The notes beneath the pieces were generated by a model, which worked only from the letters and a program-made list of their open reading frames with translations, was not told the DNA's origin and did not search any database. From assembly GCA_964528575.1 (NCBI GenBank), contig CAZGTQ010000028.1:1-27931 (forward strand): a DNA stretch of 27,931 nucleotides, given 5' to 3'. Made by a program: the position numbers and the translations under genes. Positions 8,554-19,467 of the stretch are shown piece by piece (the first letter of the stretch is position 1; each line of letters starts with the position of its first letter). This DNA comes from CAZGTQ01 sp964528575 (GTDB lineage Bacteria > Planctomycetota > UBA1135 > GCA-002686595).

Positions 8554-8826
8554 TCAGCGCAGCTTCAGCTCGAGCGCTCCCCCGCGGCTCGTCGTGCGCA
8601 CGGCGACGACGCCCTGGCGGCGGCCGTCGGGCCCGGCGAGCCACGCTTCGACGTGCGTGCGCAGGACGGGGCGCTGCTCGCGGTTGCCGAAGCCGCGGCC
8701 GGTGACGACGAGGAGCGTGGACGCGCCGCGCACGCGCGCGGTGTGCAGCGCCTGCTCCAGGCGGCGGATCGCGGCGGCGCGATCGAGCCCGTGCAGGTCG
8801 ACCGTCGATTCGGCGTCGCGCGTCAC
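8554..8826 (-). CDS. Small Smr-domain protein
   Basis: This 90-residue protein is essentially a bare Smr domain, the C-terminal nuclease-type domain of MutS2. It shows the DLHGLDRAAAIRRLEQAL motif near the N-terminus, the LLVVTGRGFGN loop in the middle, and a closing Gly/Leu strand. Smr domains bind or nick nucleic acid, and stand-alone forms are linked to RNA cleavage at stalled ribosomes or to DNA processing. The start is a GTG whose last two bases begin the TGA stop of msrP (GTGA overlap), so it is translated in coupling with msrP. The longer open frame upstream overlaps msrP and is not real. It has no membrane or export signal, so it is cytoplasmic, unlike MsrP. Confidence 0.75.
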   Translation of the reverse strand: MTRDAESTVDLHGLDRAAAIRRLEQALHTARVRGASTLLVVTGRGFGNREQRPVLRTHVEAWLAGPDGRRQGVVAVRTTSRGGALELKLR

Positions 8827-9827
8827 GCGTAGAGCGACGAGACCTCGTTCGCGTAGCCGTTGTAGAGCAACGTCGGCCGCTTGTCCCCCGTCGCGAGATC
8901 CTCCTCGGTGCGCTGCGACCAGCGCGGATGCGGCACGTCCGGCTCGACGTTCGACAGGAACGGGTATTCCTTCGGCTGCTCGTCCTGCCAGAACGTGCGC
9001 GGCTGCTCGCTCACGAGCTCGATCCGCACGACGCTCTTGGGCGACTTGTAGCCGTACTTCCACGGCACGACGATCCGCACCGGCGCGCCGTGCTGCGCGG
9101 GCAACGCGTGGCCGTAGATGCCGGTCACGACCATCGCCAGCGGGTGCAGCGCCTCGTCGAGGCGCAGACCCTCGTAGTACGGCCACTCGTAGCGCGAGAC
9201 CTTCTGCCCGGGCGCGACCTCGGGGTCGTGGAACGAGAGGAAGCGGACGAACTTCGCGCTCGGCTTCGGCTGCGCCTTCGCGATCAGCGCAGAGAGCGAG
9301 TAGCCCGTCCACGGGACGGTCATCGCCCAGCGCTCGACGCAGCGGAAGCGGTAGTAGCGCTCCTCGAGCGGCGCGACGCGCGCGACCTCGTCGAGGTCGA
9401 GCTCGAGCTCCTGCTCGACCTCGCCCGCGACCGCGACCGTCCAGGGCCGGCCGCGCAGCTCGTCGGTGTAGCGGTGCACCGCGCCGCCGCGGCCCGGCAG
9501 GAACTCGTAGAAGTTGTTGTGCGTCGCCGCGACGTTCTCGGGCGTGAGCGGGCGGCCCGGGTTGTAGCGGACGTCGCGCTCGGCGGGGTAGAGCGCCGCG
9601 CCGCCGGGGGCGTCCCACGGCGGCACCCAGCGCGCGGAGAGCGGGTAGGCGCGCTGCGCGGCCTCGCTCGGCTCCTGCGCGCGAAGGGAACCGGGCGCGA
9701 GCGCCGCGATGCCGCCGAGGCCGAGGAGCCGCAGCAGGCGGCGACGATCGAGCCAGGCCGACTCCTCGAGGACCGGGAAATCGGGCGCGGGCCGGTGCCA
9801 CGGGCGGGGCGTGTGGATCGAGGGCAT
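8823..9827 (-). CDS. msrP: Protein-methionine-sulfoxide reductase catalytic subunit MsrP (YedY), Tat-exported molybdoprotein
   Basis: This 334-residue protein reduces methionine sulfoxide in periplasmic proteins using a molybdopterin cofactor. A Tat signal is visible at residues 27-50 (DRRRLLRLLG, hydrophobic core, LRA cleavage). The family segment NNFYEF is present, and Cys163 in YRFRCVERWAM is the molybdenum ligand equivalent. The stretch GHALPAQHGAPVRIVVPWKYG is also typical. AGGAG stands five bases before the ATG at 9827, which decides that start over the upstream ATG at 9851. The membrane partner MsrQ is not in this window. The gene leads into the Smr gene by a GTGA overlap. Length and motifs fit the E. 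coli family well. Confidence 0.92.
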   Translation of the reverse strand: MPSIHTPRPWHRPAPDFPVLEESAWLDRRRLLRLLGLGGIAALAPGSLRAQEPSEAAQRAYPLSARWVPPWDAPGGAALYPAERDVRYNPGRPLTPENVAATHNNFYEFLPGRGGAVHRYTDELRGRPWTVAVAGEVEQELELDLDEVARVAPLEERYYRFRCVERWAMTVPWTGYSLSALIAKAQPKPSAKFVRFLSFHDPEVAPGQKVSRYEWPYYEGLRLDEALHPLAMVVTGIYGHALPAQHGAPVRIVVPWKYGYKSPKSVVRIELVSEQPRTFWQDEQPKEYPFLSNVEPDVPHPRWSQRTEEDLATGDKRPTLLYNGYANEVSSLYA

Positions 9828-9832
9828 CGCGT

Positions 9833-9855
9833 CTCCTGGCGGGCGTCGCATCGTA
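9833..9855 (-). promoter_or_regulatory. -10-like box and Shine-Dalgarno of msrP
   Basis: On the minus strand TACGAT lies at 9855-9850 and AGGAG at 9837-9833, with a spacing of five bases to the ATG. The hexamer is identical to those before the metallopeptidase, kinase, lipoprotein and patatin genes. Confidence 0.45.
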
Positions 9856-9947
9856 CAAGGTCCGCCGGCGGCGCAGGCCGGCCCGGCCGAGGGCGCGGTT
9901 CGGCCGCGGAAGCGCGGAACGCGCGCGCGCGCCGACCGTTCCAGCCG

Positions 9948-9983
9948 TAGCCTGGTTCGCGGCCATAGCCTGGTTCGCGGCCG
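9948..9983 (+). repeat. 18-bp tandem repeat, two copies, in a divergent promoter region
   Basis: TAGCCTGGTTCGCGGCC is followed by A in the first copy (9948-9965) and by G in the second (9966-9983). The copies differ only at that last base. Each copy begins with TAGCCT, a TAnnnT hexamer like the other candidate -10 boxes, so the duplication may have doubled a promoter element of the gene starting at 10007. It lies between the divergent msrP and secreted-protein genes. Confidence 0.7.
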
Positions 9984-10006
9984 AACCCAGCCGCCGAGGG
10001 ACCCCG

Positions 10007-10966
10007 ATGCTCCATCCGTCCGCCCCGTCGCTCATCGCGGCCGCGCTGCTCGCAGCGGCCGCGCTCCCCGCTCCGCAGGATCCCGGCCGCGGCATGGCGC
10101 CCGACGCGCCGCCCGCGCCGCTCTACCCCGCCGATCGGCACGAGGTCGCGCTGCGCTTCTTCACGACCGACGGCAACGTCGACGAGGAGCAGCTCGACGA
10201 AGCGCTCGCCCAGCTCGACGATCCGGACGCGTACGTCTTCTTCGGGCCCGCGCAGGACACGGTGCGTCCCAACAGCGACTTCCTCGCCGTCGAGGCGAAG
10301 GTCGCGGACGTCGAGGCGAAGGACGTCGAGCGCGCGATCAAGAAGAGCGGCGGCAAGCCGGAGACGCTCGTCTGGACGATGGTCACGTGGAATCCGACCG
10401 AGCCGCCGCGCCCGGGCGGACGCGGCGGGCGCCTCGCCGGCGGCGTGCGCTCGCGCGTGCTGACCGCGTCGTCGGACATCCGCTGGTGCGAGGCCATCGC
10501 CGACCGCGTCGTGTTCTTCTACGAGCGCGGCGGGATCGACGCGGAGAAAGTGATCGACAAGTTCGAGAAGATCTTCACGGCGAGCGGCATGAAGGCGGAG
10601 GAGCTCGGCGTGCGCGTCGCGGTCGACACGATCGAGTGGAAGGTCGTCGGCGAGCTCGACCAGGGCCTCGCGAAGCGGATCGAGAAGGACATCGGGGAGC
10701 TCGACGGCGTGACGACGGTGTCGCTCGATCCGACGACGAAGCTCTTGCGCATCCACGTGCGCCTCGAGGACCTCGCGCTATCGGGCCCGCCGCATAGCGG
10801 CCCCGGCGGCGACGAGGCGGGCGGCGGCCGCAACCGCGCCGGCGCAGGCGCGCGCTACGTCTTCTTCACCGACCCGGTGCTCGACGTGCTCGAGGAGCAC
10901 GAGCTCGAGGCGCTGGACCCCGGCGCAGACGCCGCGCCGGAGCCCGCCGAGCAACCCGGCGGCTGA
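10007..10966 (+). CDS. Secreted protein of unknown function with two or three ferredoxin-like (HMA-like) units
   Basis: I do not recognise this 319-residue protein. It has a signal peptide (about residues 1-23, ending ALPAPQ), then alternating strand-helix units. The third unit, about residues 205-250, reads AKRIEKDIGELDGVTTVSLD followed by TTKLLRIHV, which has the shape of a heavy-metal-associated domain (beta-alpha-beta-beta-alpha-beta). The metal-binding CxxC is absent. Similar but looser units may lie at about 45-130 and 150-200. The C-terminal 40 residues are acidic and rich in Ala and Pro. GAGGGA precedes the ATG by about six bases. The gene is divergent from msrP and convergent with the FG-GAP gene. 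A protein-interaction or scaffold role outside the cytoplasm is a guess. Confidence 0.65.
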   Translation: MLHPSAPSLIAAALLAAAALPAPQDPGRGMAPDAPPAPLYPADRHEVALRFFTTDGNVDEEQLDEALAQLDDPDAYVFFGPAQDTVRPNSDFLAVEAKVADVEAKDVERAIKKSGGKPETLVWTMVTWNPTEPPRPGGRGGRLAGGVRSRVLTASSDIRWCEAIADRVVFFYERGGIDAEKVIDKFEKIFTASGMKAEELGVRVAVDTIEWKVVGELDQGLAKRIEKDIGELDGVTTVSLDPTTKLLRIHVRLEDLALSGPPHSGPGGDEAGGGRNRAGAGARYVFFTDPVLDVLEEHELEALDPGADAAPEPAEQPGG

Positions 10967-10971
10967 GCCGC
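10959..10971 (+). terminator. Possible short terminator hairpin around the stop codon
   Basis: GCGGC and GCCGC pair around the TGA stop at 10964-10966, and the stem is followed by the pyrimidine-rich TCTCGTCTCT. The stem is only five base pairs and such sequences are common in this GC-rich DNA, so support is weak. It lies between two convergent genes, where a terminator would be expected. Confidence 0.2.
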
Positions 10972-10989
10972 TCTCGTCTCTACGGCGCG

Positions 10990-12660
10990 CTACGGAAGCA
11001 GGCTCACCGGGACCGCGTTGCTCGCGTAGTCGAGCGTCAGCGCACCGAGCGCGACGTACGCGAAGTGCAGCGTCGTGCCGGCGAGGTTCGGCGACGTGCT
11101 CGCCGGGACGACGAGCTTGGCCGCGGCCGCGCCCTCGCCGTCGAGCGAGCCGATCGTCTGGACGAAGACGTCGCCGTTCGCCTGCTCGATCGAGAACAAC
11201 GTGAACGGATCGAGGTTCAGCGGGACCGTGACGAGGCCGAGCGGCGTGCCCGGGCTCGTCCCGCTGCCGCTCGCCGCGATCAAGTAGGCCTTGGCCGCGT
11301 GCTCGGCGCCGGCGGTCAGCGCGAAGACCGCCTCGCCGCCGCTCTGGACCGACACGGCGTGCGCGCTCGACGCGAGACCGAGCGGCTGACCCGAGACGAC
11401 CGCCGCCGTGCCCGCGCCGTCGTAGCGCGCGCCCACGACGAGCTCGGGCACGCCGTCGCCGTTCAGGTCGCCCGCGCCCGCCACCGCCGCGCCGAGCTCG
11501 GACGAGCGCGCCGTCGCGTCGACCGAGAAGAGCACGCTGCCCGTCATCCCGTCGACGACGCGCGCGGTCCCGCCCTGCAGCGTCGTCGTCGCCGCGAACG
11601 GCGAGCCGATCGCGACCTCCGCGCGCAGATCGCCGTCGAGGTCGCCGAGCCCCGCGACCGAGAAACCCGACCAGTCGCCCGCGGAGTCGCCCTGGATCGT
11701 GCGGATCGCGAGACCCGTCTGGACCGACCAGATGCGCGCGATGCCCGCGTCCGGGCCGTTGAGCGGGCTGAACGGCGCTCCCGCGATCACGTCCGAGAGC
11801 CCGTCGCCGTCGACGTCGCCCGCGCCCGCGACCGACCACCCGAGCAGGTCGAACGCGAAATCGCCGTCGAACGAATCGAGCAAGCCTGCGCCGCCGGCGG
11901 CCGCGCCGCCGCCGTACACGTAGACGCGGCCGGTGTTCATCGCCCCCGCGTCGGCCGCGATCGAGCCGACGACGACGTCGGCGAAGCCGTCGCCGTTCAC
12001 GTCGCCCGCACCCGCGACCGACCAGCCGAAGCCGTCGGCCGCCGCCTCGCCGCTCGCCTCGAGCAGCAAGAGCGATGTCTTGCCGGAGAACACCTGGACG
12101 CGCCCCGGGTTCGAGCCGAGCGTCCCCGCGCCGGGCGCGCCGATCACGACGTCGGCGAAGCCGTCCATGTCGAAGTCGCCCGCGCCCGCGACGCTCGAGC
12201 CGTACTCCTCGCCCGCGCCCGAGCCGAGGAACGTCGCGAGCGGCTGCATCGTCGCGCCCGACACGACGCGCACCGAGCCGGAGTCGGTGCCGGCGAGCGA
12301 GGCGCGCCACGCACCCACGACGAGGTCCGGCGTGCCGTCCCCGTCGTAGTCCCCTGCGCCGTCGAGCGCCGAGCCGAACCAGTCGCCCAGCCCGCTCCCG
12401 TCCAAGGTCGCGATCGGCGCGCCGCTCTCGCCCGAGACGAGGTACACACGCCCCGCGTCGGGCGCGGCCACGTCCGCGAGCGGCGCCCCGACGAGCAGGT
12501 CGTCGAAGCCGTCCCCGTCGACGTCGCCCGCCCCGGCGACGGCGTCCCCGAAGAGGTCCCCGGTGGTCGGCCCCTCGAAGGTGAAGAGCCGCGTCTGGCC
12601 GTGGGCGAGCGGGGCAGCGAGGGCCAGCGCGAGGACGAGGGCGAGGGGACGGGGTCTCAT
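10990..12660 (-). CDS. Secreted FG-GAP (integrin-alpha-like) beta-propeller protein
   Basis: This 556-residue protein has a signal peptide ending AHGQ (about residue 22). Seven consecutive FG-GAP repeats of about 55 residues cover about residues 24-420 and predict a seven-bladed propeller. Each repeat carries GAGD followed by a calcium loop of DxDGDGxxD type, for example DVDGDGFDD, DYDGDGTPD and DVNGDGFAD; repeat six is degenerate (DLDGDLRAE). The last 130 residues form a separate beta-rich domain ending YASNAVPVSLLP, of a kind I associate with planctomycete secreted proteins. The repeats are visible in the DNA as recurring GC-rich blocks. It probably acts in adhesion or as a cell-surface component, but the partner is unknown. 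A TAGAGT hexamer lies about 60 bases upstream. Confidence 0.85.
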   Translation of the reverse strand: MRPRPLALVLALALAAPLAHGQTRLFTFEGPTTGDLFGDAVAGAGDVDGDGFDDLLVGAPLADVAAPDAGRVYLVSGESGAPIATLDGSGLGDWFGSALDGAGDYDGDGTPDLVVGAWRASLAGTDSGSVRVVSGATMQPLATFLGSGAGEEYGSSVAGAGDFDMDGFADVVIGAPGAGTLGSNPGRVQVFSGKTSLLLLEASGEAAADGFGWSVAGAGDVNGDGFADVVVGSIAADAGAMNTGRVYVYGGGAAAGGAGLLDSFDGDFAFDLLGWSVAGAGDVDGDGLSDVIAGAPFSPLNGPDAGIARIWSVQTGLAIRTIQGDSAGDWSGFSVAGLGDLDGDLRAEVAIGSPFAATTTLQGGTARVVDGMTGSVLFSVDATARSSELGAAVAGAGDLNGDGVPELVVGARYDGAGTAAVVSGQPLGLASSAHAVSVQSGGEAVFALTAGAEHAAKAYLIAASGSGTSPGTPLGLVTVPLNLDPFTLFSIEQANGDVFVQTIGSLDGEGAAAAKLVVPASTSPNLAGTTLHFAYVALGALTLDYASNAVPVSLLP

Positions 12661-12719
12661 GGCGGGGTCCGGGGGAAGATTGCGGGGGAAACGCGGTGCC
12701 AGGCCACCCTGCGAGCCGG

Positions 12720-12725
12720 ACTCTA
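12720..12725 (-). promoter_or_regulatory. Candidate -10 box of the FG-GAP gene
   Basis: TAGAGT on the minus strand gives a predicted leader of about 50 bases before the ATG at 12660. No -35 match is visible. It is supported only by similarity to the other TAnnnT hexamers of the window. Confidence 0.25.
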
Positions 12726-12782
12726 GCCGCTCGCCGGCGCCGGGGTCACTCCAGCCCGGGCTCGCGCGCGCCGAAGGAGTAA

Positions 12783-12810
12783 GAATCGACGTATCCAGAT
12801 GCGTCGTTTC
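12783..12810 (+). promoter_or_regulatory. Near-palindrome, candidate operator of the ArsR-type regulator
   Basis: The left half GAATCGACGTAT (12783-12794) and the right half ATGCGTCGTTTC (12799-12810) are inverted repeats matching at 10 of 12 positions around the spacer CCAG. ArsR-family dimers bind imperfect inverted repeats of this size. The site lies just upstream of the candidate -10 box at 12815-12820 and of the regulator gene, so binding would block the promoter of the whole methionine locus. The operator role is inferred from position and symmetry. Confidence 0.5.
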
Positions 12811-12814
12811 GAGC

Positions 12815-12820
12815 TAGGAT
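12815..12820 (+). promoter_or_regulatory. Candidate -10 box of the methionine locus
   Basis: TAGGAT ends eight bases before the ATG at 12829. This would start transcription at or next to the ATG and give a leaderless mRNA. TATCCA, 17 bases further upstream and inside the near-palindrome, is a poor -35 candidate. No clear Shine-Dalgarno sequence lies between. Confidence 0.35.
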
Positions 12821-12828
12821 CCGGGGCG

Positions 12829-13764
12829 ATGATCGGTCTGACGAGCAGCTCACGCCTCCTCAAGGCCCTCGGCGACGAGACGCGCCTGCGCATCCTCCAC
12901 CTCCTGCGCCACGAGGAGCTGTCCGGAACGGATCTCATGGAGATCCTGAACATGGGGCAGAGCCGCATATCGACGCATCTCAATCTGTTGAAGGAGGTGG
13001 GGCTCGTCACCGACCGCCGGGCGGGGCGGCGCATCTACTACAGCCTGGCGCCGGGCGACCCGACGACGCTGCTCGAGTCGGTGCTCGAGCAGAGCCGCAG
13101 CTCGCCGGAGCTCGCCGCGGACGCCGCGGGGCTCGAGGCGCTGCGCGAGCGGCGGCGCGAGGAGTCGCGCGCGTACTTCGATCGCGTGGCGGGCAGCTTC
13201 GGCGACCGCGTGCTGCCCGGCCGCACGTGGGAGGGGCTGGCGCGCGCGCTCCTGCAGCTCGTGCCGCCCGGCCGCTACTGCGATCTCGGGATCGGCGACG
13301 GATTGCTCACGCTGATGCTCGCCGAGGTCGCTACGACGGTCACCGCCGTCGACCACTCGCGCGAGATGGTCGGCCAGCTCCAGCAGCGCTGCCGCGAGCG
13401 CGGCATCGAGAACATCGAAGCGGTCGAGGGCGAGATCGAGTCGCTGCCGCTGCCCGACGCGTCCCACGACGTCGTCGTGATGAGCCAGGCGCTGCACCAC
13501 GCGCGCTCGCCCGAGCGCGCGCTGCGCGAGGCGCGCCGCGTGCTCGTCCCCGGCGGTCGCCTCGTCGTCCTCGACCTGCTCGCGCACACCGAGGACTGGG
13601 TGCGCGAGAAGCTGCAGCACGTCTGGCTCGGCTTCACCGAGTCCGACCTGCGCGAGCTCATCGCGCGGTGTGCGTTCGACCGCGTGTCGATCCAGCGCGC
13701 CGCGCGCGATCCCCAACCCCCCCACTTCATGACTCTGCTCGCGACCGCGACCGCCGCGGCCTGA
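12829..13764 (+). CDS. ArsR-family regulator fused to a SAM-dependent methyltransferase domain
   Basis: This 311-residue protein has two parts. Residues about 5-85 form an ArsR winged helix (RLLKALGDETRLRILHLL, a recognition helix in MGQSRISTHLNLLKEVGL, and a wing in RRAGRRIYYSL). Residues about 115-290 form a class I methyltransferase with the SAM loop DLGIGDGLLTLMLAE, the acidic motif TAVDHSREM, and the closing RVLVPGGRLVVLDLL. Such fusions often sit beside metH or ahcY and are thought to sense SAM or S-adenosylhomocysteine and control the methionine cycle. No cysteine metal site typical of arsenic sensors is seen. The ATG at 12829 is chosen because the upstream ATG at 12799 lies inside the near-palindrome. 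metH follows 10 bases after the stop, so the two are co-transcribed. Confidence 0.85.
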   Translation: MIGLTSSSRLLKALGDETRLRILHLLRHEELSGTDLMEILNMGQSRISTHLNLLKEVGLVTDRRAGRRIYYSLAPGDPTTLLESVLEQSRSSPELAADAAGLEALRERRREESRAYFDRVAGSFGDRVLPGRTWEGLARALLQLVPPGRYCDLGIGDGLLTLMLAEVATTVTAVDHSREMVGQLQQRCRERGIENIEAVEGEIESLPLPDASHDVVVMSQALHHARSPERALREARRVLVPGGRLVVLDLLAHTEDWVREKLQHVWLGFTESDLRELIARCAFDRVSIQRAARDPQPPHFMTLLATATAAA

Positions 13765-13774
13765 GCCATCCACC

Positions 13775-17491
<3,717 letters not shown>

Positions 17492-17510
17492 CGGCGACTA
17501 CGTCGATCCG

Positions 17511-19283
17511 TTGAGCGCGAGCACCCTGCTCGAGCGGCTCGACGAGCGCGTGCTCGTGCTCGACGGCGGCGTCGGCACCGAGCTGCTCGCGGCCGGCCTC
17601 GACGTCCGGCGCGACTTCCGCGGTCTCGCGGGGCGCATCGAGGTCCTGAACCTCGAGCGCCCCGACGCGGTGCGCGCGGTACACGACGCCTACCTCGCGG
17701 CGGGCTGCGACGCGATCGAGACGAACACGTTCCGCGGCTCGCGCGCCGCGCTCGCCGAGTGCGGGCTCGACGGCTCGTTCGAGGAGCTCAACCGCGCCGC
17801 CGTGCGCATCGCCCGCGAGGCGCGCGACGCGGCGGCGACGGCGGAGCACCCGCGCTTCGTGCTCGGCGCGCTCGGCCCGGGCGCGCCGCTCGTCACGCTC
17901 GGCCAGACCGACTTCGACGCCGTGCGCGCGAACGACCGCGAGCACGCGGCGGTGCTCGTCGACGCGGGCGTCGACGCGCTGCTCGTCGAGACGCGCCAGG
18001 GCTCGCGGCAACTCGTCGCGGGCGTGCTCGGCGCGCACGAGGCGGTCCGCGCGAGCGGGCGGGACGTCCCGATCCTGGCGAGCGTGACGCTCGAGGTCAC
18101 CGGACGGCTCCTGTCGGGCGAGGCGCTCGCCGACGTGATCGCGGCCGCCGCCGACCTGCCGATCGAGCTGCTCGCGCTCAACTGCGCGCTCGGACCGCGC
18201 GAGCTGTCCGAGCACGTGCGCGAGCTCGCCCGTGGCGCGCGGACGCGCATCGGCGTCTACCCGAACGCGGGCCTGCCGCAGTTCGTCGCCGGCGAGCCGT
18301 GCTACCCGCTGACGCCGGCCGAGCTCGCCGACTGGCTCGTGCGCTTCGCGCGCGAGGACGGAGCGCGGCTCGTCGGCGGCTGCTGCGGTACGACGCCGGC
18401 GCACATGCGGGCGGTCGTGCGCGCGCTCGGCGACGGCGAGCCGGTTGCGCGACCGGTGCGACCGGCGCGCCGCTTCGGGGGCGAGGCGCCGCCGCCGAAG
18501 CCGCCGTTCCTCGGCGCGCGCGTGGTCGACTCGATCTTCCTCCAGAGCGTGCTGCCGTACGTCAACCGCACCACGCTGTTCCATCTGCACTGGGGCGTGC
18601 GCCGCACGGGGCGGCCGCTCGACGAGCTCGAGCGCGAGCTCGAGGACGAGATCGAGCCCGCGTTCTGGGAGCTCGCGCGCGTCTGCGCGCAGGAGCGCGT
18701 GCTCGAGCCGCGCGCGTCCTACGGCTACTGGCGGTGCCGCGCGCGCGGGGACGAGCTCGCGCTCCTCGACCAGCACGCCCCTTCGCGCGAGCTCGTGCGC
18801 CTGCGCTTCCCGCGCGAGCGTGGTGGCGAGCGGCGCTGCGTCGCGGACGCGTTCTCCGGCGGCCCCGACGGCGTCGACGTCGTCGCGCTCCTGGCCGTCA
18901 CGCTCGGGGAGCGCGTGACCGCGACGCTGCGCGCGTGGTACGCCGAGGGCCGCGCGCTCGACGTGCAGCGCCTCCAGGGGCTCGCGGCGGAGTGCACGGG
19001 GGCGCTCGCCGAGCATGTGCACCGCCAGATCCGCGGCGAGCTCGGGATCGCACGCGAGGACGTGCGCGACCCCGAGGAGTTCCTGAACCAGGGCTATCGC
19101 GGCAGCCGCTACGCGCTCGGCAGCGCGGCCTGGCCCGATCGCTCCTCGGCGGCGCCGCTGCTCGAGCTGCTCGAGGCGGAACGCGTCGGGATCACGGCCG
19201 ACGAGCGAGGCCTCTTGCGCCCCGAGGCCTCGAGCCTCGCTCTGGTGTGCCATCAACCGACGGCGCGCTACTTCGTGCCCTGA
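17511..19283 (+). CDS. Homocysteine S-methyltransferase domain fused directly to a MetH-type activation domain
   Basis: This 590-residue protein keeps the two ends of methionine synthase without the folate and cobalamin modules. Residues about 10-310 are a homocysteine-methyltransferase barrel with an intact zinc site: Cys225 in LALNCALG, and Cys291 and Cys292 in GGCCGTTPAHM. Residues about 330-590 align throughout with the activation domain of the adjacent metH (LPYVN against VPYID; LEPRASYGYW against LEPRGVYGFW; ending TARYF against AARYF). The SAM-binding residues are eroded: the IDW Asp is Asn, and GYPACPDH reads GSAAWPDR, although the Arg before it remains. The start is a TTG 20 bases after the metH stop, without a Shine-Dalgarno sequence. 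The methyl donor is unknown: a cobalamin domain in trans, betaine or S-methylmethionine are possible. Confidence 0.85.
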   Translation: MSASTLLERLDERVLVLDGGVGTELLAAGLDVRRDFRGLAGRIEVLNLERPDAVRAVHDAYLAAGCDAIETNTFRGSRAALAECGLDGSFEELNRAAVRIAREARDAAATAEHPRFVLGALGPGAPLVTLGQTDFDAVRANDREHAAVLVDAGVDALLVETRQGSRQLVAGVLGAHEAVRASGRDVPILASVTLEVTGRLLSGEALADVIAAAADLPIELLALNCALGPRELSEHVRELARGARTRIGVYPNAGLPQFVAGEPCYPLTPAELADWLVRFAREDGARLVGGCCGTTPAHMRAVVRALGDGEPVARPVRPARRFGGEAPPPKPPFLGARVVDSIFLQSVLPYVNRTTLFHLHWGVRRTGRPLDELERELEDEIEPAFWELARVCAQERVLEPRASYGYWRCRARGDELALLDQHAPSRELVRLRFPRERGGERRCVADAFSGGPDGVDVVALLAVTLGERVTATLRAWYAEGRALDVQRLQGLAAECTGALAEHVHRQIRGELGIAREDVRDPEEFLNQGYRGSRYALGSAAWPDRSSAAPLLELLEAERVGITADERGLLRPEASSLALVCHQPTARYFVP

Positions 19284-19316
19284 ATCGGGCCCCTGAATCG
19301 TGTCCCTGAATCGGGG
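19278..19316 (+). repeat. 13-bp tandem repeat, three copies, at the end of the methionine locus
   Basis: CCCTGAATCG plus three variable bases (GGC, TGT, GGG) occurs three times in a row at 19278, 19291 and 19304. The TGA stop of the preceding gene lies in the first copy. Because 13 is not a multiple of three, the three copies place a TGA in each of the three forward frames. The flanking GCCCC and GGGGC could pair, but with a long loop, so a terminator is not clearly indicated. Confidence 0.75.
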
Positions 19317-19413
19317 CGATTGCTCGCACGATCGGGCGGCGGACGTCGGAGCTGGGTTCGCTACACTGAGACCCGGGTTCGTCTGATGCTCGCCGCGACC
19401 GAGACAGCTCGAA

Positions 19414-19443
19414 TGGACGGCGGAGTCTCGTCTCGGCTACAGT
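19414..19443 (+). promoter_or_regulatory. Candidate promoter of the Cys-rich secreted protein gene
   Basis: TGGACG at 19414-19419 and TACAGT at 19438-19443 are separated by 18 bases and resemble -35 and -10 boxes (four of six positions match in each). A leader of about 18 bases would follow, containing AGAGG five bases before the ATG-ATG start at 19468. This is the only candidate in the window with a plausible -35 box. Confidence 0.35.
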
Positions 19444-19467
19444 CCAAGTACACGCAGTAGAGAGGTC

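Noticed and set aside
8537..8558. Hairpin GCTGA/TCAGC between the convergent FKBP and Smr stops
   Set aside because: Stem of five pairs made mostly of the two stop codons themselves; no T run.
12661..12828. SAM or cobalamin riboswitch before the methionine locus
   Set aside because: Too little leader: the likely promoter lies within 15 bases of the ATG, and no conserved riboswitch core is seen.
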